From contig LLEY01000045.1 in assembly GCA_001414485.1 (NCBI GenBank), positions 1-64,000 of the forward strand: a stretch of DNA of 64,000 nt, written 5' to 3'. A program made the position numbers and the translations under genes. Shown in pieces: positions 33,637 to 44,300 of this stretch; positions within the stretch are counted from its first letter, which is position 1, and the number at the start of each line of letters is the position of its first letter. The DNA comes from Calycina herbarum (taxonomy: Eukaryota > Ascomycota > Leotiomycetes > Helotiales > Pezizellaceae). The notes under the pieces were generated by a model, which was given only the letters and a program-made list of their open reading frames with translations, was not told the DNA's origin and searched no databases.

Positions 33637-34711
33637 ATGGCTCTTGTCGACTACCCTTCATCCGAAGACGAAGCCGAGTTGGAGCAAGTTCCCCCAAAAG
33701 GGGTCAAACGGGCACGCCTACCAGACAAAGCCGATGATCTTCCTCCACTTCCCTCCAAATTTCACGACCTCTACGCGTCTACCGCTCGAGTAAGTCCGAA
33801 GGATGATCCAAGTCTGCACAATGGAAGAAAAAGGGCTACTCCTCATGTGGAGGGAAACTGGCCGACCCATATCTATATCGAGTGTAAGTTCTCTATTCTG
33901 GCTGGCTGGTAACCTCTTTAGCTCCAACCGTCGCTGACTCGTCTGAGGGTATCCTTCGTCTACAGAATACAATTCGCTAAAGACATTGATATCAAATTTA
34001 CAAGAAAAACTGCCATCTGAAACTCAGTCTATCATTCATTCGTTCTTGACTAGCGACCTCGGTGTTCCTTTGCCTCTTCACATCAGCCTTTCACGGCCGA
34101 TTGGCTTTTCGACTGAGGAAAAAGATGATTTCGTGGCTTCATTAGTACTATTCGTCTCAACTTCTGGAATTCGGCCGTAAGTTGCTACATCCCGATGATA
34201 AGATTTTCACTGACTGGTTAGGTTTGATATCAAGTTCTCCGGTCTTGATTGGGTCGCAAACTTTGAAAAGACCCGCTGGTTTCTCGTTCTAAGAGTTCAT
34301 CAGCCTGCGCACGATGGTCTGAATAAACTTCTCCATACGAGCAATACAGTAGTGCAGAACTATGGTCAGCCACCCTTATACGCAAAGACAACATTTCCTA
34401 CCCAGCTTGCAAACAAGAGAAGTAGTCCAAACAGGGTTGGTATAATCCCCGGTAGAGAAAGGAAACCGAAATTTGATTGGAAAGATGTACAAGATCTCTC
34501 AACGGCTTTTCATATCAGTATCGCCTGGACGCTCGAGTCGCCTACCCCGGAACTCAAACAACTAACACGTTCTCTGGTTGAAGACAATTTCAAAGAAATA
34601 TCGAGTATGGAAATCAACATAAGCGAAATCAAAGCGAAGGTTGGTAACGTCGTAACAAACTTGCAACTGCGAACCAAAGCACTCGAAGGGAAAGGGTTAT
34701 TCAGCTTGTAA
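33637..34711 (+). CDS. USB1: U6 snRNA phosphodiesterase USB1
   Basis: A 2H-family 3'-5' exonuclease that trims the oligo(U) tail of U6 snRNA. Exons are 33637-33883, 33948-34176 and 34222-34711; the product is 321 residues. The two HxS motifs of the 2H fold are present as LHISLSRP and FHISIAW. The N-terminal region has an acidic/basic linker, then HVEGNWPTHIYIEWYPSSTE, which is formed only when exon 1 is joined at TGAG/GGTATCC. A nearer CTACAG would create a stop codon. RWFLVLRV and the hydrophobic strands between the motifs fit the family. Introns have GTAAGT donors and CTGAC branches. Confidence 0.93.
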
Positions 34712-34932
34712 AATATAGTAGGTGTCAAAATTGCATCACGGTTGCCCTCTAATCAACTCTTGATGAAAAGAAAAAAAGAGTAGAATTTGCTGATATGGAG
34801 CTAATTTGGAAAGCCAAAATTAATCACGTTCTTTCCTCCATCGGTTTCTTCACACTTTGCAGACTACCATTTTCCCGCAAGTAACAATTCCAAGCACTTC
34901 TTCCGTTGTGGAAACACACAGCCGGTGGTGGA

Positions 34933-36066
34933 CTACTGGCCTTGTCCGGCTACAGTCATGATTCTATCCAGAACTTCATGACTCTTCACCGCATCCTCGA
35001 AATTCGCGAAGTTTCCTTTATCGCCTTTGCGGAATGCCTCCCATTCCCTTGCGGTGTTATAACCCTTCACTTGCAAGCCCTGCAGGACCTCGTTATCCAA
35101 TGCCACAACCTCCACATCCTGTTCTGCTCTCTTAACCTTCACCACAATCTTCTCATTAGGCATGTTTTGCCACTGATCAACTCCTGTCGTTACCACGATC
35201 TGTCCCTTAGTTCCAGAAATAGTCCATCTTACTCCTTCGTCCAAAGCGGAATGAGGAAACGTAGAGTAGTTGATACTAGCTATGGCTCCATTCTCCAACG
35301 TTCCTTGCACAGCTATATGGTCCGGACTCGTTCTCTTCACCTCGCTCACAAATTTCCATGTTTCATCCATAAGTTTTACATCTGGGAACTTCGTCTCTAG
35401 GATGGCTGAGAAATTCTCCTCCTTGGGAGAAAACGGTCCGAGAACATGGAGGAAGGAATCCAAGAAATGGCCAAAGAAGATGGTGAGAGAATTGCCACCA
35501 CTCTTTGCGTCGAGATAGTATTCCGCTCCGTCAATGAAGACGTCAATGGGCAAGGCAGAGAAATTTCCTTGCACCACGGTTGATAGAATGGTTCCGATCT
35601 CCCCATTTCCTATGATCTCACGAAGTTTCGTGATAAGAGGACTAGCACGAGCTTGGACTCCCACCACAGTCTTCACATTCTTCTCCTTCGCCTTGGCGGC
35701 CATTTCTTTGGCCTGGGCCAGGTTGGCACCCAAGGGCCACTCCACAAAGACATCTTTGCCAGCTTCCAAAATCGGAGCTGTGAGTTCGTAATGTTTGGCG
35801 ATTCGGACGCTCACAAGAACCATATCGACGTCTGGGTCGGCTGCGAGATCAGAGGGAGAGCCATAAGCTTTAGTAGAAGCAGGGAGTTTGTGGTATTCGA
35901 TGGACTTCTGAGAAGAGGCAACGCTGGAGTTACAGACGGCAACTACTTCAAACGATGGAGAGCTTTGGAGGTAGGGGAGATGGACATGTGCTGCCCAGAG
36001 ACCGGCTGTGAAGTCTCCTACGCCGACTCCGAGACCGATAATTGCGACGCGAGTTGGGGAAGACAT
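34933..36066 (-). CDS. Gal80-like Gfo/Idh/MocA oxidoreductase
   Basis: An intronless 377-residue protein. The Rossmann start RVAIIGLGVGVGDFTAGLWA carries an insertion relative to plain GxGxxG, and HLPYLQSSPSFEVVAVCNSS follows. EWPLGANLAQAKEMA replaces the EKP of classical Gfo/Idh enzymes, a trait of the Gal80-related branch. The C-terminal alpha/beta substrate domain (SGGNSLTIFFGHFLDSFLH onward) is complete. Fungal members include the yeast galactose repressor Gal80 and catalytic NAD(P)-dependent relatives; here either role is possible. A Zn2Cys6 factor is divergent from it, 483 bases away, which invites the idea of a sensor/regulator pair but does not prove it. A TATA-like TGTATATAA lies about 140 bases upstream. 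Confidence 0.85.
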   Translation of the reverse strand: MSSPTRVAIIGLGVGVGDFTAGLWAAHVHLPYLQSSPSFEVVAVCNSSVASSQKSIEYHKLPASTKAYGSPSDLAADPDVDMVLVSVRIAKHYELTAPILEAGKDVFVEWPLGANLAQAKEMAAKAKEKNVKTVVGVQARASPLITKLREIIGNGEIGTILSTVVQGNFSALPIDVFIDGAEYYLDAKSGGNSLTIFFGHFLDSFLHVLGPFSPKEENFSAILETKFPDVKLMDETWKFVSEVKRTSPDHIAVQGTLENGAIASINYSTFPHSALDEGVRWTISGTKGQIVVTTGVDQWQNMPNEKIVVKVKRAEQDVEVVALDNEVLQGLQVKGYNTAREWEAFRKGDKGNFANFEDAVKSHEVLDRIMTVAGQGQ

Positions 36067-36549
36067 ATTGTATTGACGGTTGATAGGGTTGATTGTTTGG
36101 TTGTTGTGGTGTTTGTTGTCTTGGATTGTATGAAGAAGTTGGTTCTAGATGAAGTGAATTGATGAGGAGATGAGTGCATTTCAAAGGGGAGTTCATCTTG
36201 TTATATACAGTGGCCAGTGTAACTAACCTCAAAGTCTATTGCAATGTAATATCCGGATTTACTTAATTTCTACCTTAAACAAGTCCGGTATTATACAGCA
36301 TCTCCGATTCCCAAAATGTAAAATAGTGGGGGGCTTCTTCCTTGCACGAAAGCGGCACTAGGTGGAAGCATAACGGAGAGGTTACGGAGTGAGCGCTGCT
36401 TTTACTTCGACTCCGTCGCGATTGCTCTCATCCATGCTTGGGATTTGTCAGAGGTTTGCAGTCAACCCAACCACTCCGTAAACTTTAACAGTATCTCACT
36501 CCGTCGTTCAAATCTCGATCTGAGAAGACAATTAATTAAATTGTACGAC
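36067..36549. promoter_or_regulatory. divergent promoter, Gal80-like gene and Zn2Cys6 factor
   Basis: CTGTATATAA on the minus strand (36210-36201) serves the Gal80-like gene. GAAAGCGGCACTA at 36348-36360 is a partial match to the element end motif and may be chance. Several CTCCG and CGGAG triplets (for example near 36385, 36408 and 36473) are the kind of site Zn2Cys6 factors bind; direct binding is inference. Confidence 0.4.
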
Positions 36550-38322
36550 ATGGAGAATCCCCGCAAGAAATCATGCCACCAATGTAGAGTGGCGAAAACG
36601 AGATGTACACTCACTCTACCCTCTTGTCTCCGCTGTACGAAGAAGAATTTGGATTGTAAATATGATGCCCGGAGAGAGAATACGAGTTCTGTCAGTACTC
36701 CGAATCAAAGGAATGATGAGCATTTTGGGGTCAGGAGTTGGGTTTTGGGTAGTAAACCATTTGCTCCGTCACCACAGGGAGCTCTCACTCCGGAGCAAAC
36801 GGGAAGGGGGAGTGAAAGACTTCCTTCATTGGGGTTTGAGGTTCTTGATGAGGAGATGATGGATGGTGGGCTTTTTAATCTGCCTGTTGATAGCAATTTA
36901 TTTGGATCGAATGAGGGAGGCAATGGAACGCCCACTGAGCAAGCAAGAGTTGAAGAGATCAATCGAGATACTTCCATACTGGAACCGGAAAATACATCGG
37001 AGGAGGAAATATGTTGGTTCACACCTGTTTTGAGCTTTCCTTCCTCTTCCTATCCTCAAGCAAAAGAGCCATTCTTTCCATTCGAGCCTCCGGAAAGGAG
37101 ATTCCCCATCAAAATCACCAACTACCATCCCCCAACCGAGATCCAAAACATGGCATGGTCGCTGATGCAAACTACCTCTTTCGACATGTCTCAATGGCAA
37201 CTTCTCGATCAGAATCTCCCCGGTTTTCTCGCAAGGAAAAAGGAAAACACATTAGCTTCTAGGATTGTGGGAAATTCGACCTTTGGCGTGATGAAGAATT
37301 TCGTCAAAGAGTTTGGGAAGGGGGAGAAGCCGGGGTTTCTACATAACACGTCGGAGAAAGAGGGAGAGAGTCGAATTTTTGGAAACTGCAGGGCGATTGT
37401 CGGGATGTACGAAAGGAAGACTGGTTCTTGTAGGGGGTTGGTTAATCAGACTCTTTTGATTGAGGTCAAGAGGTTGTATGATGAGGTTGGTTACTTCTTT
37501 TTAATCTTATGCTTTGAGAATTATACTGAGATAGGGTTTAGTATCGTGGTTACGAGGAGGGAATGGTTTTACAAGCTCTTCAGGCTATGACTCTTTATCT
37601 GTTGCTGCTCGCAGCAGATGAGGATAGGTGTATTGTGGTTGGAGTTGTGATTACGATTGCTATGGGGGTAGGTTTTCACTCAACTCCCAAGTCTCTCTTT
37701 CTCCAATGCCGCGCAGTCATTTTGCTCCCTCTTCCATCAACACTTACTTACATCAATAAGGAAATCGCAACCGACATCCAAAACTCTCTCAATCTCAATC
37801 TATCCACACCGCAAGTCGCATTCCCCGAATGGGAAGAATGGATTTTGACACAGAGTAAAATTCGGTACATACACCATTCTCACTCCGTCAGCAATATAAC
37901 CACTAACCCCCCAACTTACTCCTAGAACCCTAACAACCCTCCACATAATATCCCAACTCCTAAACCTCTCCGTAAAACCCACCACCCCTTCTTCACCTTC
38001 CATATCCACCCCACAACTTCAGCCTCCCTGTGAAACTTTACTCAGCATACCTCTCCCATGCATGAGAACGCTTTGGGAAGCGAAAACGAGCGAGGAATGG
38101 GAGGAGGGATATAAATATTATCTGAGGGGAAGGAGGGGTAATAAAGAAGTGAAGATTGGGGATTTGAAGAATGTTAGGACAGATGGAGGGGTTGGGGGCT
38201 TGAATGGGGAAAACGTGGATGAAGGGACGAAGGTGGACTTGGAGACCTGGTCGGGAGATTTAGATGCATTTGGGGAGGTGGTCTTGGGTTGTATTCTTGG
38301 GGGTGGGGAGTGGACTTTTTGA
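36550..38322 (+). CDS. Zn2Cys6 transcription factor
   Basis: Exons are 36550-37485, 37542-37667, 37761-37864 and 37926-38322, all in frame; the product is 520 residues. The binuclear zinc cluster is near the N-terminus: CHQCRVAKTRC, then LPSCLRC, then C near CKYDARR. It is preceded by RKK and matches C-x2-C-x6-C-x5to12-C-x2-C-x6-C. The middle is long and acidic/Pro-rich. The C-terminal part has helical segments split over the introns (GYEEGMVLQALQAMTLYLLL, then IATDIQNSLNLNLSTPQVAF), resembling the helical middle region of fungal regulators. An in-frame ATG 35 codons upstream (36445) is possible, but MENPRKKSC is the usual start layout. The target genes are unknown; the Gal80-like neighbour is the first candidate. 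Confidence 0.85.
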
Positions 38323-41300
38323 GCAGGTCTTGATGTTTGTTGGTCAACCATACGTTGAGGACTCCGTCTATCCCAGCCACTGCTGCACTGCTCTGCAATA
38401 CGATTAGAGGATGTATTATGATATGCGAAGCTTCTAAGAATATGTCAACATCATCGTTATGATGCGTGTAGGTTGGAAATTCCCCGGCCAGTTGGAGTGT
38501 TTAGAGGATAGATGCGGATGAGAATGCAGAGCGAGGAAAAGATTTGAATCCGAAGGGTCAAGTTATAATGGCGCTAAGGAAGGTCTAGATCGCTTTGGAT
38601 TAGTCTCGCCCAAGGTGTGTCTCGTCGAGGTGTCGAGGTTGAGAGTCGAGAGTTGTGATAGAGTGGGAAGGAGCGACCCGCCTGTCTCGCGGGCCCGTGG
38701 ACTCCGGGGTCGCTTCTTCTCTTTAGGCAAGAGGCTTCCACGCCGAGCCCATACGACAGACTCGAAGACTGTGCTGGCGCGAAGAACACCAAGAGGTGGT
38801 CGAGGGCTCGTTAGTCGCTCCTTCTTTTTGAGCCAGAAACTTGGCGACGACCCTGCGAAGTGGTCGCGCGACCTTGCTGGTGGAACCTCAATAGTATCGG
38901 GGCTCTCTGATGGACTTTGCGATTAATGTAAGAGAATCTCGAATCTGCGTGCAGCCTTACCTCTATTACTTTGGCTATTCTATGACAGCAAGCCAAGTTG
39001 ATATGGGAAGTAATGATTTAGGGAATCGGGCTTTTCACTTCCTTGAGAACTTCTTGGATCATGCATGGTTTTCTAGAGTCCCTTTTCATGCAACATTTAA
39101 TAAGGTGTGTCCGTTGCTCTACTTGCCAGTTCCGGAATTACAGGTTGAGCTCAGGAATTCAAAGTCACAACATTGGACATTGATAACATTGATTAAATGA
39201 CCTGCGTGATGTAGAGAAGTACTAACAGTTTTGGGAAGAACATTTCCCAGAGACCCGAAAGCAAATTAAAACTATACCTCTTAGCAGAAGAGAAATGATT
39301 TCTTCGTTCATGATTGCTCATTGATTTGGCATGATTCCACTTGATGGTTTATCACATCTATTCTAAACACGAAATCTGCATGACCCCTCTTAGATTTTAC
39401 TAAACAGGTTGAGAGACAAAGGATTTGTTGAAGCTTGGGGGAAATTATCACAACTTGGTACATTTTGACTTGTTGCCATTTCAAGGAAGTTGGGGCAAGT
39501 TTTCTTGGAAATTGTGAAAGGTCCACTGTTAAAAATTCACTGTTTCCATGTTTAGCTTGACGCAGCCTTTGATTCTGTTCAAGCTGGGTCAATCTCTGAC
39601 TTTCATGGTTGATATTTGGGTGAACCCCCCCTTTATATATATATATATCACAAGCGAAAGAAAAATGTCTCTTGTAGCCAGTGAGTTGTGTTCAACTGAG
39701 TGTTCGAGGGAAGAAGCTCTCTAAGCAATTCTCTTACACTCCATATCTTCCAGTATAAACCCCGGATTCTAAGGATATATCCAGGCTTGGTTGAACTGCC
39801 CAGCAAGTGATACCATGCTTGCCTTCGATAACTCCCTACGTTTGTATTCAACAATCGGGCTGCTATTGAAACCTCTACTTGTATCAAGGATTTGGCGCTT
39901 TGGGTTTGTCGTTAGATCTGGAACACTCGAGCAACCAGAGCGGCGGGAAAATATGACGAGTACACTGAAATTAATCCAAATTAGCGAGACATGCTTAAGA
40001 AAGCCAGGAGTTCTCATCACCAAGCTAGTAATTTCTCTTCGCAAAGAGCTAATATTTCTTTTCTCTTGTTCCCTATCAATCAAGTAGATTGATGAATATG
40101 AAGTGTAGTTGAACAACCAAAGAGTAATCCCGGGCTCGTCCACAAAGCAATTAATGGAAGAAGCAAAATTGGTTGATCTAATCATAAGGGGAGATTCCTC
40201 AGAACGTAAATAGCCGGGGGAAACCAGCACATAACCCGAAGACCGCTACTCTAATGTGTAGCTGAGTTTGCTACCAAAAGTGACTTGTGGCAATGTCGTC
40301 CTCCCAGAAAGGTACATCTTGACTCACCTCACCTCAACCCCCATAAACATTAGGTGAACCTGGACGTGGCGTCCAAGAGCTGAAAACTCGAAGGCCACTA
40401 TTTTCATTCCCCGAGGATTCTTCAGCGGATCTTCGAACATGGGCCTTGAAGTGGCAAAACTCCAACTATCACAATCTCCTTTAATATGCATCCGCGCCTA
40501 AAAACCGAACCACCTTAACGTAAACCTAACAACCCAGACTCGTCATCTTCTACATCCCGTGTGTTTTTCAGCGGCTCTTCAAACGTGGGATTCCACGAAG
40601 TCCCACGAAGTGGCAAACTCCAACAATCGAAATCTCCTTTGATATACCCCCGCGCGTAAAAATAGAACCACACCTCAACGTAAACTAAAAGAATTGAAGC
40701 CACTCACTCGTCGAAGTACGAAGGATCGTCTCAATCTTGGAATCCGGCGCTTGCTGATCCAATTTTCGAAGTGACATTTAAGTCTACTCGGTGTCACCAC
40801 ATTCCCACTTCCCGACCTCCCCGAATTCATTTCGGACTGTAACGCTGTGAGATGAATCTTGATATCACATCAACCCACACGTCAAAGAGCAATGCCTCAT
40901 TCGTCTCATGGGTCTTTGACTCAATTCTTCAACCAACAGCATTCTTCAACGGGCCGAGCTGAGACCAAAAAAACCAAACCAACAATACAAGAGACGAAGG
41001 CCCTTCCACGAGAGACCATTGAAGCCCTGCAAAGAACTATACAACTGCACTTGCATTGGAGAAGTGTTTGTTCTTCAGCGGCCCCACGTATGGCGATGGA
41101 TGTGACTGGAGAGAGTTGAGATGATCCGCATCCCCCCTCCCGCAACTTCTCTTCTCAGCTCGCCGGATGTTGAAGACTTCTTCCGTCTTCCGTCTTTCAT
41201 CATTCCAAGATTGCTTCGTGCTCTCTCCACTATACACCGAACAGAGACAGAGTCAACCCTGCAATGGATGTCAAGTCAGCCTTCGTCAACTCTTTCCCTC

Positions 41301-44300
41301 AACTTCACTCACCATCCGGGAAAGCCTGGAGCACCATCTCATCTCGTGCTCTCCGATCCATGCGGCCAACAATTAGACTCTGCGTCTGCATCTGCATCTG
41401 ATCCACCTCTAGTCCGTACCTCGATCCTCAAATAGCAATTGATTCGAAAACCGACCATCCAAACAATGTCGCGGCCCTGCCTCCAAGTGTCAAAGTGCCC
41501 ACCCGGCCGGCCTCTCCATCATTTCGTTGTATAATATACTCTGTCAAACCAATTCTCACATTTCTCTGCCTTGCGCCCCCCTCGAACCAGAAGAAAAATG
41601 GCAATGAGGCATCGGAATTCCCCACAGACCTCGTCGACTTGCCAGTTTCATCATGGCTAGTATGGCGAGTGTGACCTTCTTTGGCTGAGCCTTGCCCAGA
41701 GACCCAATCTGCGGCCGGTGTTGGACCAACCTTCAGATCACGCACACTGATGACCCAACCCAACCTAACCCGTCAACAAGAAACAAGGCAAAAAGATAAC
41801 CTTACTGTACCGCTACCAGCTGTCGCACCCCGCGGCAAAGGCGCTAAATGTACAACCCCGAACCCGAACCCAAACCCCAAAAAACTAAAAATCAATGCAC
41901 CGAGTTGCGATCCTTCGGTGATGTTGTTAAGGACAAGTGAGTGTTATTACCAACCAACCAACACGACCGGCCAACAAGGCCTACTTCGCCGCAACGAACC
42001 TATGACAACAGGGCCACATCGAGGCGGCCACTGGCCGCATCGAAAAGACCTCACGAGGCTGTGAAGACGTGGGTGTGAACACTCGTATCTTCTCTTTAAA
42101 AAAACAAGGTTGGGGGCCATTAACCATACTTGCCAACAATTCGAGTTTATGACCAATAACGACCCCTACACACCAAGGCTGACGTTACATGGCCCTTTTG
42201 CCGGCCACCCCACACTCCACTTGGTATTCGGTTCTGCACACCGAGTGGTCAATATTTGGGGCTGAATCGTTTAAACCCAAGAATCTGGTTAGTGGTGAAC
42301 TCAGAAACCTTAATCCATAAGACTTTAATTTAGAATTCAACCTTGAGCACAAGAGTCATATTTATTTCTTCGCAAAGGGGTTTGGATGGATCTGGAAACA
42401 GAATTTTCCATGCTTGCCGAGTTCGTTCAACCCTTACCTCCAACACGACTTCCAAGCGGGGTTGGTTCTGGCGGAGGGCTAGTTCTTTTCGGGTCTGACA
42501 AACAAGGCTCGGGAACTTCCAAGAACATCCAATGTAGAACTCTAAAATTGGGATGACGGATAGCCGAGAACATAGCATAACCCAACATCGGGAAGCTATT
42601 GCCACGGTGACGTTGCAGTTTTGAAAACCAGAAGCCAGAAGTCAAATCATGATACGAATGGAAGGGTATGCCACGCCCCAACACAGCTGCATCCCATCCA
42701 CACCTCTCTTTAATGTCCGCGGTCAGGTCTCAATCCTATATTCCCCGCAGCACTAATCTTCCTCTGAAATTTCTGACAAATGACATCAATCTTTCGGCAT
42801 CGCGATCATCGATTAACCACCTTATCCCAATCGCCATTAACACACCAGATATACCCCATGGTGAACAAGGCTCAGTGGCACGAACCTTCCGCTTTGCATT
42901 GCATAGGGCTAAGGATCTTCCAACAGGCCCTTCACTGGCACACTGCTCACGGCCAAGTTCTCCTTTTTTCATCCAATGACTCGAGGTTCTCCGTAGCTTG
43001 GGCTTGCAGCATGTCCAATATTGACTTGCCTCCATTCAAATTCGACTGAACCGGAACTGTAGTAAGTGGCGTGATATTGCAGCACGAAAGGGCGCGCTAA
43101 ATATTGGAGCAAGGGGAAGAAATTGGTGATGATTCCTGCCTGAAAATCTTTGGCGACAGGGAGAAAAGTTCTCCGGCCAGCGAATGCAAAATCAATGAAT
43201 CCCTCCCAAAGTTGAAGCTTGGGATAAGAGAAGACTTTGAGAATAAGCGAGGCAGCCCTAGACAAAGCTGTATGTATGATGAGGTGATACATCTAAGTTG
43301 GTGTTTTGTGTATAGAGTGGCCACGGTTAAGAGGCCTTGATGTATTGTTGGCGATTATTGTTAGCAGGGGTGTGTGATGATGAAGAGTAACGGAATAAGA
43401 AACAAAAAAGTGTATAGTAGGACAAAACAAGCTACTCGAAACATACATATGAAGAGTTGATACATTGAGCCCATGAAGCAACGCTATCATATACAGAGAT
43501 AAAATCCCTCGTGTTTCCTCGCAAAGAAGCCAGGGAAGGGTCAATGCTACCATCCCACTTGAATGGCTTTCCTTTTCTCAACGGAGAGTCGCAAATTTTG
43601 TTACGGCCGTGGTGGTTGACTAGGGGCGGGAAGAGAATATGATCATGAGCTTCTTGCCTAGGTAGGAAGGTTAGTGAACACCTCCTGTCGCTGTGCATTC
43701 CCTGAAGCCACTCGGTTGATGGGATTTATCAACGTCACATACCCCCCTGCCCCTGTTAACCGTGAGGGAGGGAGGGTTTCTTGAAGAAGATTCGCCAGGG
43801 CTTTCAAATCAACAACGAATGTTATCCATGGCCACAGTTGGAAACAAGCATATAAGAATCAACCCTAGTGTTAGCTGTGCGGTCCCCGGGGGCGACGTGC
43901 ATGTACGCCAACGGGCGACATCTTACCGCGATCATTGTGTGCAGCCACCGGCTGATGCTAAGGAGTATCTTGAAATTAAACCATCGTAAGTCAGGCCACA
44001 AAGCCGTTTCAAATGTTGAAGCTGGATGTTGAGGTGGTAATGGAGCTACGATTCCCTGCAAAAGTTTTCTGTGGTAGCTTCGAGTTTTCCAGCCAGGTAG
44101 GATTCCTCTTCCAATATTTGATACTACCACATCAGAAGCATGCAGTCATTTTGCCGCGCCGGAATCGAAGATTTGTGGTTGCGGCGACAGGGCGAAAGAG
44201 ACTAGCGATACTGTATCCGACTGGAATAGTTAATTGCTGTGGTAAAAGTTGCGAAGCGGACCATCCATGCTGGTCAGAACCAGATATGAGAGCTAGCATG

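Noticed and set aside
39769..40230. A 153-codon minus-strand ORF
   Set aside because: No domain or family likeness, and a 98-codon ORF on the opposite strand is equally open; no promoter features.
40859..41435. ORF with SLTQFFNQQ near its start (PIP-box-like) and a following ORF that could be joined by an intron
   Set aside because: The first part looks coding, but the PIP-like match lacks the usual Gln and the proposed join is arbitrary; support too weak to list as a gene.
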